Below the pieces are notes generated by a model that was not told where the DNA came from, did not search any database, and worked only from the letters and a program-made list of their open reading frames with translations. A stretch of DNA of 35,950 nt from Variovorax sp. DXTD-1. GTDB taxonomy: Bacteria; Pseudomonadota; Gammaproteobacteria; Burkholderiales; Burkholderiaceae_C. A program made the position numbers and the translations under genes. Positions 23,881-31,675 of this stretch are shown here, one piece after another. The DNA lies in contig NZ_RWKH01000035.1 in NCBI RefSeq assembly GCF_003984625.1, forward strand, positions 1-35,950, given 5' to 3'. Numbering within the stretch: position 1 is the stretch's first letter; the number at the start of each line of letters is the position of its first letter.

Positions 23881-24745
23881 GCTCTTGAGCCGCGCCACCG
23901 AAACCTTGCACAGCCTGCTGCCCCTGGGGCGCTGGGTCAACGCGGGCGTCAAGCTCCTGCTGGACCACGGCGCCAGCGTCTTCGATTCGATCGGCGGCAT
24001 GGTGGAAGGATTCGCCCAGCTAATCGAGCAGGGCATGCTGGCCGTTCCGTTCTGGCTGACGATCCCGGTCGTCGCGGTGATGGGTTGGCGCCGCCTGGGC
24101 TGGGGTTTCGGTGTGTTTGTGGTACTGGCCCTGACGCTGATCGTGGTGACCGGCTTCTGGCCGCAAACCATGGTGACCTTGGCACTCACGCTGTCGGCCA
24201 CGCTCATCAGCCTGTTTTTCGGCATTCCGCTGGGCATCTGGTGCGCCCGAAGCGACCGGGTGAACGCCAGCGTGCGGCCGGTGCTCGACTTCATGCAGAC
24301 CATGCCCGCCTTTGTCTACCTGATCCCTGCCGCCATGCTGTTCGGCCTGGGCCGCGTGCCCGGAACCATTGCGACCGTGATCTTCGCCATGCCGCCGGTG
24401 GTGCGCTTGACCAGCCTGGGCATCCGCCAGGTGAGCGCCGAACAGGTGGAAGCGGGCAACGCCTTTGGATGCACCGCGACCCAACTGCTGTTCAAAGTTC
24501 AGCTGCCCATCGCCCTGCCGACCATCATGGCCGGCGTCAACCAGACCATCATGATGGCGCTGTCCATGGTCATCATCGCCTCCATGGTCGGCGCCGGGGG
24601 CCTGGGCAACGACGTGCTCGCCAGCATCCAGCGCCTGGACATCGGCCTCGGATTTGAAAGCGGCCTGGCCGTCGTTCTGCTGGCCATCATCCTGGATCGA
24701 CTGACCGAAAGCTTCGGCGTGGCCCGCCAGAGCCGCGAAAGCTGA
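23873..24745 (+). CDS. proW: Quaternary ammonium ABC transporter permease
   Basis: Inner-membrane permease (290 aa) of the ProW/OpuAB/ChoW type. It has a short cytoplasmic N-terminus, an amphipathic early region, and about six membrane segments from residue 55. The EAA-like loop is intact: VEAGNAFGCTATQLLFKVQL. A strong AGGAGG lies 7 nt upstream of the start, which overlaps the ATPase gene. It pairs with the ATPase and presumably with ChoX and the OpuAC protein encoded elsewhere in the window. Its lack of a fused binding domain fits the use of separate soluble binding proteins. Confidence 0.92.
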   Translation: MSELLSRATETLHSLLPLGRWVNAGVKLLLDHGASVFDSIGGMVEGFAQLIEQGMLAVPFWLTIPVVAVMGWRRLGWGFGVFVVLALTLIVVTGFWPQTMVTLALTLSATLISLFFGIPLGIWCARSDRVNASVRPVLDFMQTMPAFVYLIPAAMLFGLGRVPGTIATVIFAMPPVVRLTSLGIRQVSAEQVEAGNAFGCTATQLLFKVQLPIALPTIMAGVNQTIMMALSMVIIASMVGAGGLGNDVLASIQRLDIGLGFESGLAVVLLAIILDRLTESFGVARQSRES

Positions 24746-24772
24746 GCGAACGGCAGGAATCAGGAGGGTCCC

Positions 24773-25915
24773 ATGCCGCCACGCACTCCCCTTGTATTGC
24801 CCCCCGCTGCGGCGCTTGACGCCAACGATGCTTCTGCCTTGGCAGACATCACCCATGTCGGGTTCATCCTGTTGCCCGACTATTCGATGATCGCCTTCGC
24901 CAACGCGGTGGAAACGCTGCGCATGGCCAATTACATCAGCCGACGCCCGCTGTACCGCTGGAGCGTAGTCAGCCCCGAGCAGACGGCGGTGACGGCAAGC
25001 AACGGCCTGGTCATCACATCCATCGGCGACCTGGCGAGCCTGGCCGAGTGCGACATGGTGTTCGTCTGTGGTGGCGTCAACATCCGCCACAACACCGGCG
25101 ACGCCGTGCGCCGACTGCTGCGCCAGTGCGCCGCCTCCGGTGTCCCGATTGGCGCGCTATGCACCGGCGCATTCGCCTTGGCCAGTGCGGGCCTGCTCGA
25201 TGGCTACCGCTGTGCAATCCATTGGGAAAATCTGGCCGCCATCAGCGAAGAGTTTCCCAAGGTACGGTTTTCGTCCGAGGTCTTCATTCTCGACCGCAAC
25301 CGCATCACTTGCTCCGGCGGCACTGCGCCATTGCACCTCATGCTGCACCTGGTGCGCGCGCGCCACGGTGCCAAGCTGGTGATGGATATCTCGGAACAGT
25401 TCCTCGTCGAGCGGCTGCGCGCCAGCGACGACCGCCAACGCATTCCGCAGCCCGCGTGCATCGGGCCGGGCTATCAGCACCTGACCGAAGCCGCCGCGAT
25501 CATGGCCGCGAGCATCGAGGAACCGCTGCCGTTGGTCGAGCTGGCAAGCGCCGTCGCGCTATCGCTGCGCCAGTTGGAGCGTCTGTTTCACCGCTACTTC
25601 AACATGAACCCCGCGCAGTACTACATGAACCTGCGGCTGCGCCGTGCCCAGGAACTGCTCACGCACAGCAGCCTGATGATCATGCAAGTCACGGTCGCCT
25701 GCGGCTTCCAGTCGTCGTCGCATTTCTGCAAAGCCTACCGCGGCCTCTTCGGGCATTCGCCCAGCGAAGAACGGCGCCGCCATGGGGGCACGGCCGAGCC
25801 ACGCACGCCGACATGGCGCGCGAGCCCGTCACCCGCGCAACTTGAGCCGGCTGCCCTGCCGAACTTCAACCCTCTCGTCGCCAAGCCACACCAGGCCTCA
25901 CCTGAAATACCTTGA
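24773..25915 (+). CDS. gbdR: GbdR-type AraC-family activator
   Basis: Transcription regulator (380 aa) with an N-terminal DJ-1/PfpI (GATase-1-like) sensor domain (about 25-200) and a C-terminal AraC helix-turn-helix domain (about 230-335; LSLRQLERLFHRYFNMNPA and VACGFQSSSHFCKAYR). The sensor carries IGALCTGAFALASAGLLDG with Cys130 at the usual elbow. This architecture is that of GbdR, which senses glycine betaine and dimethylglycine and activates gbc, dgc, sox and transport genes in Pseudomonas. AGGAGG lies just upstream. A Pro-rich tail of about 45 residues follows the DNA-binding domain. It is encoded 27 nt after the permease gene, so it may be co-expressed with transport. Confidence 0.9.
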   Translation: MPPRTPLVLPPAAALDANDASALADITHVGFILLPDYSMIAFANAVETLRMANYISRRPLYRWSVVSPEQTAVTASNGLVITSIGDLASLAECDMVFVCGGVNIRHNTGDAVRRLLRQCAASGVPIGALCTGAFALASAGLLDGYRCAIHWENLAAISEEFPKVRFSSEVFILDRNRITCSGGTAPLHLMLHLVRARHGAKLVMDISEQFLVERLRASDDRQRIPQPACIGPGYQHLTEAAAIMAASIEEPLPLVELASAVALSLRQLERLFHRYFNMNPAQYYMNLRLRRAQELLTHSSLMIMQVTVACGFQSSSHFCKAYRGLFGHSPSEERRRHGGTAEPRTPTWRASPSPAQLEPAALPNFNPLVAKPHQASPEIP

Positions 25916-25957
25916 GGCGTTCTGTTCAGCGCCCGTGGTCGAGCCGACGGCCTCACC

Positions 25958-26776
25958 TCAAAACACTTTGCTAAGGGACACCATGAAAGTGCGCTTGGCC
26001 GGATTCGAAACATCCGTCACACCCGCTGAGTTCAGAACACCGGTTGTATAGCAATCGTAGATGTTGGTCGCCCCCTTGGCTCTGGTGTAAGCCCCGGCCA
26101 GCGTCCATCCGTCTGCGAGCGCCTTGCTGACACCGACCTTGTAGTCTTGCCAGTTCCAGCTCGAGTTGTCGTTCGCGCCAGTGCTGGCAACCCGCCCCCT
26201 TCCGTAGTGCAGATTCAGGGTGTAGCCGGAACCGAGATCGTAGTTGGCGCCGAGGTCCAGATAGCCGGTGCCACGCGCAGCCGTGATGCCAAAAAAATCC
26301 TTGGTCAAGGTGTAGTTGTACTTGGCGTAGAGGAATTTGTAGGTCAAGCCGACTGACAATTCACCGTAGTCGTATTTCGTATGGCTCGCGGAGATGAGCG
26401 CGCCGGGATACCGGTAGTAGTAAAGAATGGCGCTGTAGCCCATGTCTCCCACAGCGCCGGTATAGCCGCCGTACAAATCCCACTCCAGCGTCCCGCCTTC
26501 GATGTATTTTTTGTTGACGGTGGACAGCCAGGTTCCTACGGAAAATCCACTCGGATGGGCATAGTCGAGCCCACCTTGCACGGCGGGCTGGCCCCACGTC
26601 TGCCGAAACCCCCGAGAGACATATTGAGAAGTCAGCGTGACATTGGCGCTCAGGGGTGAGGCCTCAGACTTGGGCATCGGGGCAGCGAGCGCATCGGCAG
26701 TCTGGACTTGCGCCGCCGCTCCCATTGCGGCCAGCAGAGCGAAAGATCCGATCAGCAACTGCTGCTTCGATTTCAT
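25958..26776 (-). CDS. TorF-family putative outer-membrane porin
   Basis: A 272-aa exported protein of the TIGR02001/Gcw_chp type, often annotated as TorF-family putative porin. The signal peptide is visible (LLIGSFALLAAMGAAAQ). The mature part begins with the family hallmark NVTLTSQYVSRGFRQTWGQPA and shows repeated aromatic amphipathic strands (YGGYTGAVGDMGYSAILYYY; KFLYAKYNYTLTKDFFGI), ending with a Phe (SLSKVF), as outer-membrane barrels do. AGGGG lies upstream. It is divergent from choX across a shared control region and convergent with gbdR, so a role in passage of choline or betaine across the outer membrane is plausible but unproven. Confidence 0.85.
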   Translation of the reverse strand: MKSKQQLLIGSFALLAAMGAAAQVQTADALAAPMPKSEASPLSANVTLTSQYVSRGFRQTWGQPAVQGGLDYAHPSGFSVGTWLSTVNKKYIEGGTLEWDLYGGYTGAVGDMGYSAILYYYRYPGALISASHTKYDYGELSVGLTYKFLYAKYNYTLTKDFFGITAARGTGYLDLGANYDLGSGYTLNLHYGRGRVASTGANDNSSWNWQDYKVGVSKALADGWTLAGAYTRAKGATNIYDCYTTGVLNSAGVTDVSNPAKRTFMVSLSKVF

Positions 26777-27048
26777 GTGGGACCCCTGTTGATTTCCTCA
26801 TTTTGAGTTCGGCGAACTTTCATTCGACCGTTCAATTGCGACGCGGAACAACAGGAAATCGACTGTCTTCCATGGTGATGCGCGCCTTGCATCGGGCGCA
26901 GGGTCCGCCACTGCGTCAAATCAGCAAGAGCCTTGCCGTGCACGGACAACTTCACGTCGCTCCCGGCCAAGTTCAACGGCGTCAACCTGTGAAAGTGCGG
27001 GGTATCGCTCACCCGCTTGATGCAACCCACATTCACAAGGAACAGGTC
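26777..27048. promoter_or_regulatory. Divergent control region between porin and choX
   Basis: This 272-nt gap has no gene. Near the porin side it has a perfect short palindrome, AGTTCG-G-CGAACT (26806-26818). Three similar hexamers on the same strand follow: TTCGAC (26823-26828), TGCGAC (26837-26842) and ATCGAC (26858-26863), starting 14 and 21 nt apart. Clustered direct repeats suit an AraC-type activator such as GbdR. I do not see confident -35/-10 boxes. Confidence 0.45.
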
Positions 27049-28002
27049 ATGCCATCGAACTTCGCCTTTCTCGGCTTCTTCGGTCTCACCGTCTCGGTCG
27101 CGTTGCTGTGCGTGCCTCTCGCATACGCGGAGGAAGCCAGTTGCAGGACCGTGCGCTTCGCCGACGTGGGCTGGAGCGACATCGCGGCCACCACTGGCTT
27201 GGCCTCGGTGATGCTCGAAGGCCTGGGCTACAAGCCCACTGTGACCATTGCCTCGATACCCATTGCGTTCGCCGGCATCAAATCCAAACAGATCGACGCC
27301 TTTCTGGGCTACTGGAACCCCAGCATGACGCCCATCATCGAACCCTTCGTCAAGGCCGGACAGATCAAAGTGCTCGAGCAGCCCAATCTGGTGGGCGCCA
27401 AGTACACCCTGGCGGTTCCCGCCTATCTGTATGAGAAGGGACTGAAAACCTTCACCGATATCGCCAGATTTCAGAAAGAGCTGGACGGCAAGCTTTACGG
27501 CATCGAACCCGGCAACGACGGCAACGCGCTGATGCAAAGCATGATCGACAAGAACGAGTACGGCTTGAAAGGCTTCAAGCTGGTGGAGTCCAGTGAAGCA
27601 GGCATGCTGGCCGAAGTTCAGCGCGCCGCCCGCAGCGGCAAGGCCATCGTCTTTCTGGGCTGGGAGCCGCACCCCATGAACGTGCAGATGAAGATGAACT
27701 ACCTGGAAGGCGGTGATGCCGTGTTCGGCCCGAACCTGGGTGAGGCCAAGGTATTCACGGCCATGCCTCCGAACTACGAAGCACGCTGCCCCAATGTGGC
27801 GACGTTGCTGAAAAACCTGCAGTTCACCACCGAGATCGAGAACTCGGTGATGCTGGGCATTCTCGACAAGGCCAAGCCCACCGACGCGGCCAGGACCTAC
27901 CTGAAGAAGAATCCTTCGTTGCTCGACAGATGGCTCAAGGGGGTCAAGACCTTCTCGGGCGAGGAAGGTCTGCCCGCCGTCGCAGCGGCACTCAAGAACT
28001 GA
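27049..28002 (+). CDS. choX: Choline-binding protein of the ABC importer
   Basis: Periplasmic choline-binding protein (317 aa) of the ChoX type. A signal peptide ends near LAYAEE. The aromatic-box residues known from Sinorhizobium ChoX are matched in order: Trp42 and Asp44 (DVGWSDI), Trp89 (LGYWNPSM), Tyr119 (AKYTLAVP) and Trp205 (LGWEPHPM). Cys32 near the mature N-terminus may form a disulfide with Cys residues further on. AAGGA lies 8 nt before the ATG; the longer upstream frame is the control region and not coding. It heads the choX-fdhA-purU-betB-betA-sdaA unit. Its permease and ATPase are encoded about 3 kb to the left. Confidence 0.92.
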   Translation: MPSNFAFLGFFGLTVSVALLCVPLAYAEEASCRTVRFADVGWSDIAATTGLASVMLEGLGYKPTVTIASIPIAFAGIKSKQIDAFLGYWNPSMTPIIEPFVKAGQIKVLEQPNLVGAKYTLAVPAYLYEKGLKTFTDIARFQKELDGKLYGIEPGNDGNALMQSMIDKNEYGLKGFKLVESSEAGMLAEVQRAARSGKAIVFLGWEPHPMNVQMKMNYLEGGDAVFGPNLGEAKVFTAMPPNYEARCPNVATLLKNLQFTTEIENSVMLGILDKAKPTDAARTYLKKNPSLLDRWLKGVKTFSGEEGLPAVAAALKN

Positions 28003-28034
28003 GCCATTTCGCGCAACCCCAAAGGAAACTCAAG

Positions 28035-29237
28035 ATGTCAACGAATCGCGGTGTCGTTTACCTGGGCCAGGGCCAGGTCGAGGTCCAGTCCATACCCTTT
28101 CCCAAGCTGCTTGACCCGTTGGGAAAAAGCGCCGAGCACGGAGTGATCCTGAAGGTGCTCAGCACCAACATTTGCGGATCCGATCAGCACATGGTGCGTG
28201 GCCGCACCACGGCACCGGCCGGACTGGTGCTGGGTCATGAGATCACCGGCGAAGTGCTCGAAGTGGGCCGCGACGTCGAGACGCTGAAACCGGGCGACAT
28301 GGTTTCAGTGCCGTTCAACGTGGCATGCGGGCGTTGCCGCACGTGCAAGGAGCAGCACACCGGTGTCTGCCTGAGCGTCAACCCGTCGCGTGCTGGCGGC
28401 GCCTATGGCTATGTGGACATGGGTGGCTGGATCGGCGGACAAGCCGAATATGTCATGGTGCCGTACGCCGACTTCAACTTGTTGAAGTTCCCCGATCGGG
28501 CGCAGGCCATGGAGAAGATCCGCGACCTGACTTGCCTGTCCGACATCCTGCCCACCGGCTATCACGGCGCGGTGACGGCCGGGGTGGGCCCGGGCAGCAC
28601 GGTGTATGTGGCAGGCGCCGGGCCAGTGGGTCTCGCGGCCGCCGCATCGGCACGGCTGCTGGGTGCCGCGGCGGTCATCGTCGGCGACGTCAATCCAGTG
28701 CGCCTCGAGCATGCACGCAAGGTGGGCTTCGAAACCGCCGATCTATCCAGGGACGCCACGTTGGCTGATCAGGTTGCGCAGATTCTGGGTACGCCAGAAG
28801 TCGACTGCGCCGTGGATGCGGTGGGCTTCGAGGCGCGCGGCCATGGCCATGCGGGCTCGCAGGTAGAGGCTCCGGCCACGGTGCTCAATTCATTGATGGA
28901 GGTCACGCGTGCCGCCGGCAAGATCGGCATTCCCGGTCTCTACGTCACCGACGACCCCGGTGCCGCCGACAAGGCCGCGAAGCACGGCGCGCTCAGCATC
29001 CGCCTGGGCCTGGGATGGGCCAAGTCGCACAGTTTCTTCACCGGCCAGACGCCTGTCATGAAATACAACCGTGCCTTGATGCAGGCCATCCTCTGGGATC
29101 GCATAAAGATCGCCGATGTGGTGGGCGTGCAGTTGATCTCGCTGGACAACGCGCCCGTGGGCTATGCCGAGTTCGACGCCGGGGCACCGAAGAAATTCGT
29201 CATCGACCCGCACGGTCTGTTGGCGAAATCAGCCTGA
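28035..29237 (+). CDS. fdhA: Glutathione-independent formaldehyde dehydrogenase
   Basis: Zinc- and NAD-dependent formaldehyde dehydrogenase (400 aa), a medium-chain dehydrogenase that oxidises the formaldehyde released by betaine and dimethylglycine demethylation. The catalytic zinc ligands Cys47 (CGSDQHMV) and His68 (LGHE) are present, and the structural zinc cysteines are Cys98/101/104/112 (CGRCRTCKEQHTGVC). The nucleotide motif is YVAGAGPVGLAAAASARLLG. Length and N-terminus match Pseudomonas putida FdhA (about 399 aa). It starts 32 nt after choX with an AAGGA site. Formate is the product; no formate dehydrogenase is in the window. Confidence 0.94.
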   Translation: MSTNRGVVYLGQGQVEVQSIPFPKLLDPLGKSAEHGVILKVLSTNICGSDQHMVRGRTTAPAGLVLGHEITGEVLEVGRDVETLKPGDMVSVPFNVACGRCRTCKEQHTGVCLSVNPSRAGGAYGYVDMGGWIGGQAEYVMVPYADFNLLKFPDRAQAMEKIRDLTCLSDILPTGYHGAVTAGVGPGSTVYVAGAGPVGLAAAASARLLGAAAVIVGDVNPVRLEHARKVGFETADLSRDATLADQVAQILGTPEVDCAVDAVGFEARGHGHAGSQVEAPATVLNSLMEVTRAAGKIGIPGLYVTDDPGAADKAAKHGALSIRLGLGWAKSHSFFTGQTPVMKYNRALMQAILWDRIKIADVVGVQLISLDNAPVGYAEFDAGAPKKFVIDPHGLLAKSA

Positions 29238-29319
29238 CTTTCAGGGCATCGGGGCCACGTCCCCGTATACCGCTCGCGTCCCGCCCGAGCACAACAGCGA
29301 TCAAACACGCTTCGTATCG

Positions 29320-30180
29320 ATGACACCGGATCCACACACCCATTTCTGCCTGAATCTGGCCTGCGGCAGCGCACGCGGACAGGTTGCCGCCGTGTCCGCC
29401 TTGCTCGACATGCACGGCGCCTACATCGAACAATTCTCGGTATTCGACGACCACACCACCGAGCGCTTTTTCGTGCGTGGCGTATTCAGCCTGCACAGCC
29501 CGGTCGAGGTTCTGCGTGCGGCGTTTGCCGAGCTGGCGCGCAGCTTTCCCGCCGCGCAATGGCAGGTGCACGATCTGGCGCAACCGACCCGCGTGCTGAT
29601 CATGGTCTCGAAGTTCGACCACTGCCTGCGCGAGCTGATCGCACAATGGCGGCGCGGCGAACTGAAGATGGACATCGTCGCCATCGTGTCCAACCACACC
29701 GACCTCGCCGCGCTGGCTGAAGCCGAAGGCATCCCCTTTCACCACCTGCCCATCAGCGCCGAAACCAAGCCCGCACAGGAAGCAATTCTGCAGCAACTGA
29801 TCTCTGACACCGGCGTCGAATTCGTGGTGCTGGCCCGCTACATGCAGGTCCTGTCCGAATCGCTGTGCCAAGCGCTGCATGGCCGCGTGATCAACATCCA
29901 CCATTCGTTCCTGCCCGGTTTCAAAGGTGGAAAGCCATACCAGCAGGCGCATGACCGCGGCGTCAAGCTGATCGGCGCCACCGCCCATTTCGCCACCACG
30001 GACCTGGACGAAGGCCCGATCATCGAGCAGTCGCTGGAACGCGTGGACCATGCCGATACGCCGCAGAACCTGTCTCAGGCAGGGCGCCTGGTGGAAAGCC
30101 TGGTGCTGTCGCGCGCATTGCGCTTCGTGCTCGAGCGACGGGTGTTCATCAACGGCATGAAAACCGTGGTGCTGCGCTGA
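29320..30180 (+). CDS. purU: Formyltetrahydrofolate deformylase
   Basis: Hydrolyses 10-formyl-tetrahydrofolate to formate and tetrahydrofolate (286 aa). An N-terminal ACT domain covers residues about 5-80 and a formyltransferase-like catalytic domain follows, with the active-site segments VINIHHSFLPGFKGGKPY and HFATTDLDEGPIIEQ. The start at 29320 gives the usual length; no clear ribosome binding site precedes it. A homologous gene (purU2) neighbours fdhA in the Pseudomonas betaine cluster, where it would restore free tetrahydrofolate for SoxA. The 82-nt gap after fdhA has a 5-bp GC hairpin at 29250-29265 without a T run. Confidence 0.92.
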   Translation: MTPDPHTHFCLNLACGSARGQVAAVSALLDMHGAYIEQFSVFDDHTTERFFVRGVFSLHSPVEVLRAAFAELARSFPAAQWQVHDLAQPTRVLIMVSKFDHCLRELIAQWRRGELKMDIVAIVSNHTDLAALAEAEGIPFHHLPISAETKPAQEAILQQLISDTGVEFVVLARYMQVLSESLCQALHGRVINIHHSFLPGFKGGKPYQQAHDRGVKLIGATAHFATTDLDEGPIIEQSLERVDHADTPQNLSQAGRLVESLVLSRALRFVLERRVFINGMKTVVLR

Positions 30181-30208
30181 GACGCCCCCGACCCGGACAA
30201 ACCAAGTC

Positions 30209-31669
30209 ATGACCCTTCCCCTGATCCCCAGCTTTGTCGACGGCAAGCTCGTGCAAGGCAGCGGCGAGCGCTTCGACACCCTCAACCCCGCCATCGGCGC
30301 CGTCATCGGGGTCGTTCATGACGCCGCCGAGGCCGATGTAGATGCGGCCGTCGAGGCCGCACAACGCGGCTTCGCGCGCTGGTCGGCCATGACGGCTGCC
30401 GAGCGCGGTCGCATCTTGCAGCGTGCCGCGCAGCTGCTGCGCGAGCGCAACGACGCACTGGCCGCCATCGAAGTCCAGGACACCGGCAAGCCGTGGCAGG
30501 AAGCGCACCTGGTCGATGTGGCCAGCGGGGCGGATTGCATCGAGTACTTTGCCGGTGCGGCCGCCACGTTGGCTGGTGCTCAGTACCCGCTGAAGAACGC
30601 GTTTGCCTATACCCGGCGCGAACCGCTGGGCGTGTGCGTGGGCATCGGCGCGTGGAACTACCCGCTCCAGATCGCCTGCTGGAAGTCAGCGCCGGCGCTT
30701 GCCGCGGGGAACGCGATGATCTTCAAACCCTCGGAACTGACCCCGATGACAGCGGTGAAGCTGGCCGAGATCTACCTCGAAGCGGGGGTACCGCCCGGTG
30801 TATTCAACGTGCTGCAAGGTAGAAGCGCTACAGGCGCCCTGCTCGCCGCCCACCCTGGCGTGGCCAAGGTGTCGGTGACGGGCTCCATCCCCACCGGCAA
30901 GCGCGTCATGGCCGGTGCGGCCGCCACCCTCAAGCGGGTGACGATGGAGCTGGGCGGAAAGTCGCCGTTGATCGTGTTCGATGACGCCGACTTCGAGCAG
31001 GCCGTTACCGCGGCGATGATGGCCAACTTCTACACCCAGGGCGAAATCTGCACCAATGGCACGCGCGTGTTTGTACAGCGCGGCATCGCGGACCGCTTCC
31101 TTGCGCGGCTCAAGGAACGCACCCAACGCCTGCGCGTGGGCGACCCGACCGATCCCGAAACCGAAGTGGGCGCGCTGATCTCGTCCGACCACCGCGACAA
31201 GGTGCTGGGCTACGTGGCCAGCGGCATCGCCGACGGCGCCACGCTGGTCTGCGGAGGCACGCCGGTGACAGTGGCAGGCTGCGAGAAGGGAAACTTCGTC
31301 GCTCCCGCCATTTTTGCCGACTGCGACGACGGCATGCGCATCGTGCAGGAAGAGATTTTTGGCCCGGTGATGTCGCTCTTGGTGTTCGATGACGAAGCCG
31401 AGGTGATCCAGCGCGCCAACGCCACTCGCTTCGGTCTGGCCGCCGGCGTGTTCACCCGCGATGGTGCGCGCGGCCATCGTGTGGCGGCCAGCCTCAAGGC
31501 CGGCATCTGCTGGATCAACAACTACAACATCACGCCCATCGAGATTCCCTTCGGCGGCGCGGGCGAATCCGGCATCGGCCATGAAAACAGCATGGTCGCA
31601 CTGGAGCACTACACCCAGCTCAAGACCGTCTATGTCGAGCTGGGCCAGGTGGCCTCCAGCTACCGCTGA
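30209..31669 (+). CDS. betB: Betaine aldehyde dehydrogenase
   Basis: NAD(P)-dependent aldehyde dehydrogenase (486 aa) that oxidises betaine aldehyde to glycine betaine. Catalytic residues are Glu247 in MELGGKSP and Cys281 in GEICTNGTRVFV, spaced 34 apart as in Pseudomonas BetB. GAWNYPLQIACWKSAPALAA and the C-terminal WINNYNITPIEIPFGG are hallmarks of BADH. It lies 28 nt after purU and 6 nt before betA. No betI repressor gene is present next to it, unlike the enterobacterial and Pseudomonas bet operons. Confidence 0.95.
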   Translation: MTLPLIPSFVDGKLVQGSGERFDTLNPAIGAVIGVVHDAAEADVDAAVEAAQRGFARWSAMTAAERGRILQRAAQLLRERNDALAAIEVQDTGKPWQEAHLVDVASGADCIEYFAGAAATLAGAQYPLKNAFAYTRREPLGVCVGIGAWNYPLQIACWKSAPALAAGNAMIFKPSELTPMTAVKLAEIYLEAGVPPGVFNVLQGRSATGALLAAHPGVAKVSVTGSIPTGKRVMAGAAATLKRVTMELGGKSPLIVFDDADFEQAVTAAMMANFYTQGEICTNGTRVFVQRGIADRFLARLKERTQRLRVGDPTDPETEVGALISSDHRDKVLGYVASGIADGATLVCGGTPVTVAGCEKGNFVAPAIFADCDDGMRIVQEEIFGPVMSLLVFDDEAEVIQRANATRFGLAAGVFTRDGARGHRVAASLKAGICWINNYNITPIEIPFGGAGESGIGHENSMVALEHYTQLKTVYVELGQVASSYR

Positions 31670-31675
31670 CACGCC

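Noticed and set aside
26822..26836. Partial resemblance of the sequence around CGTTCAAT to BetI-type operators
   Set aside because: Only one half-site is similar, from memory of the consensus, and no betI gene is present.
29250..29265. CGGGG-N6-CCCCG hairpin between fdhA and purU as a terminator
   Set aside because: Short stem and no T run; purU is likely transcribed with fdhA.
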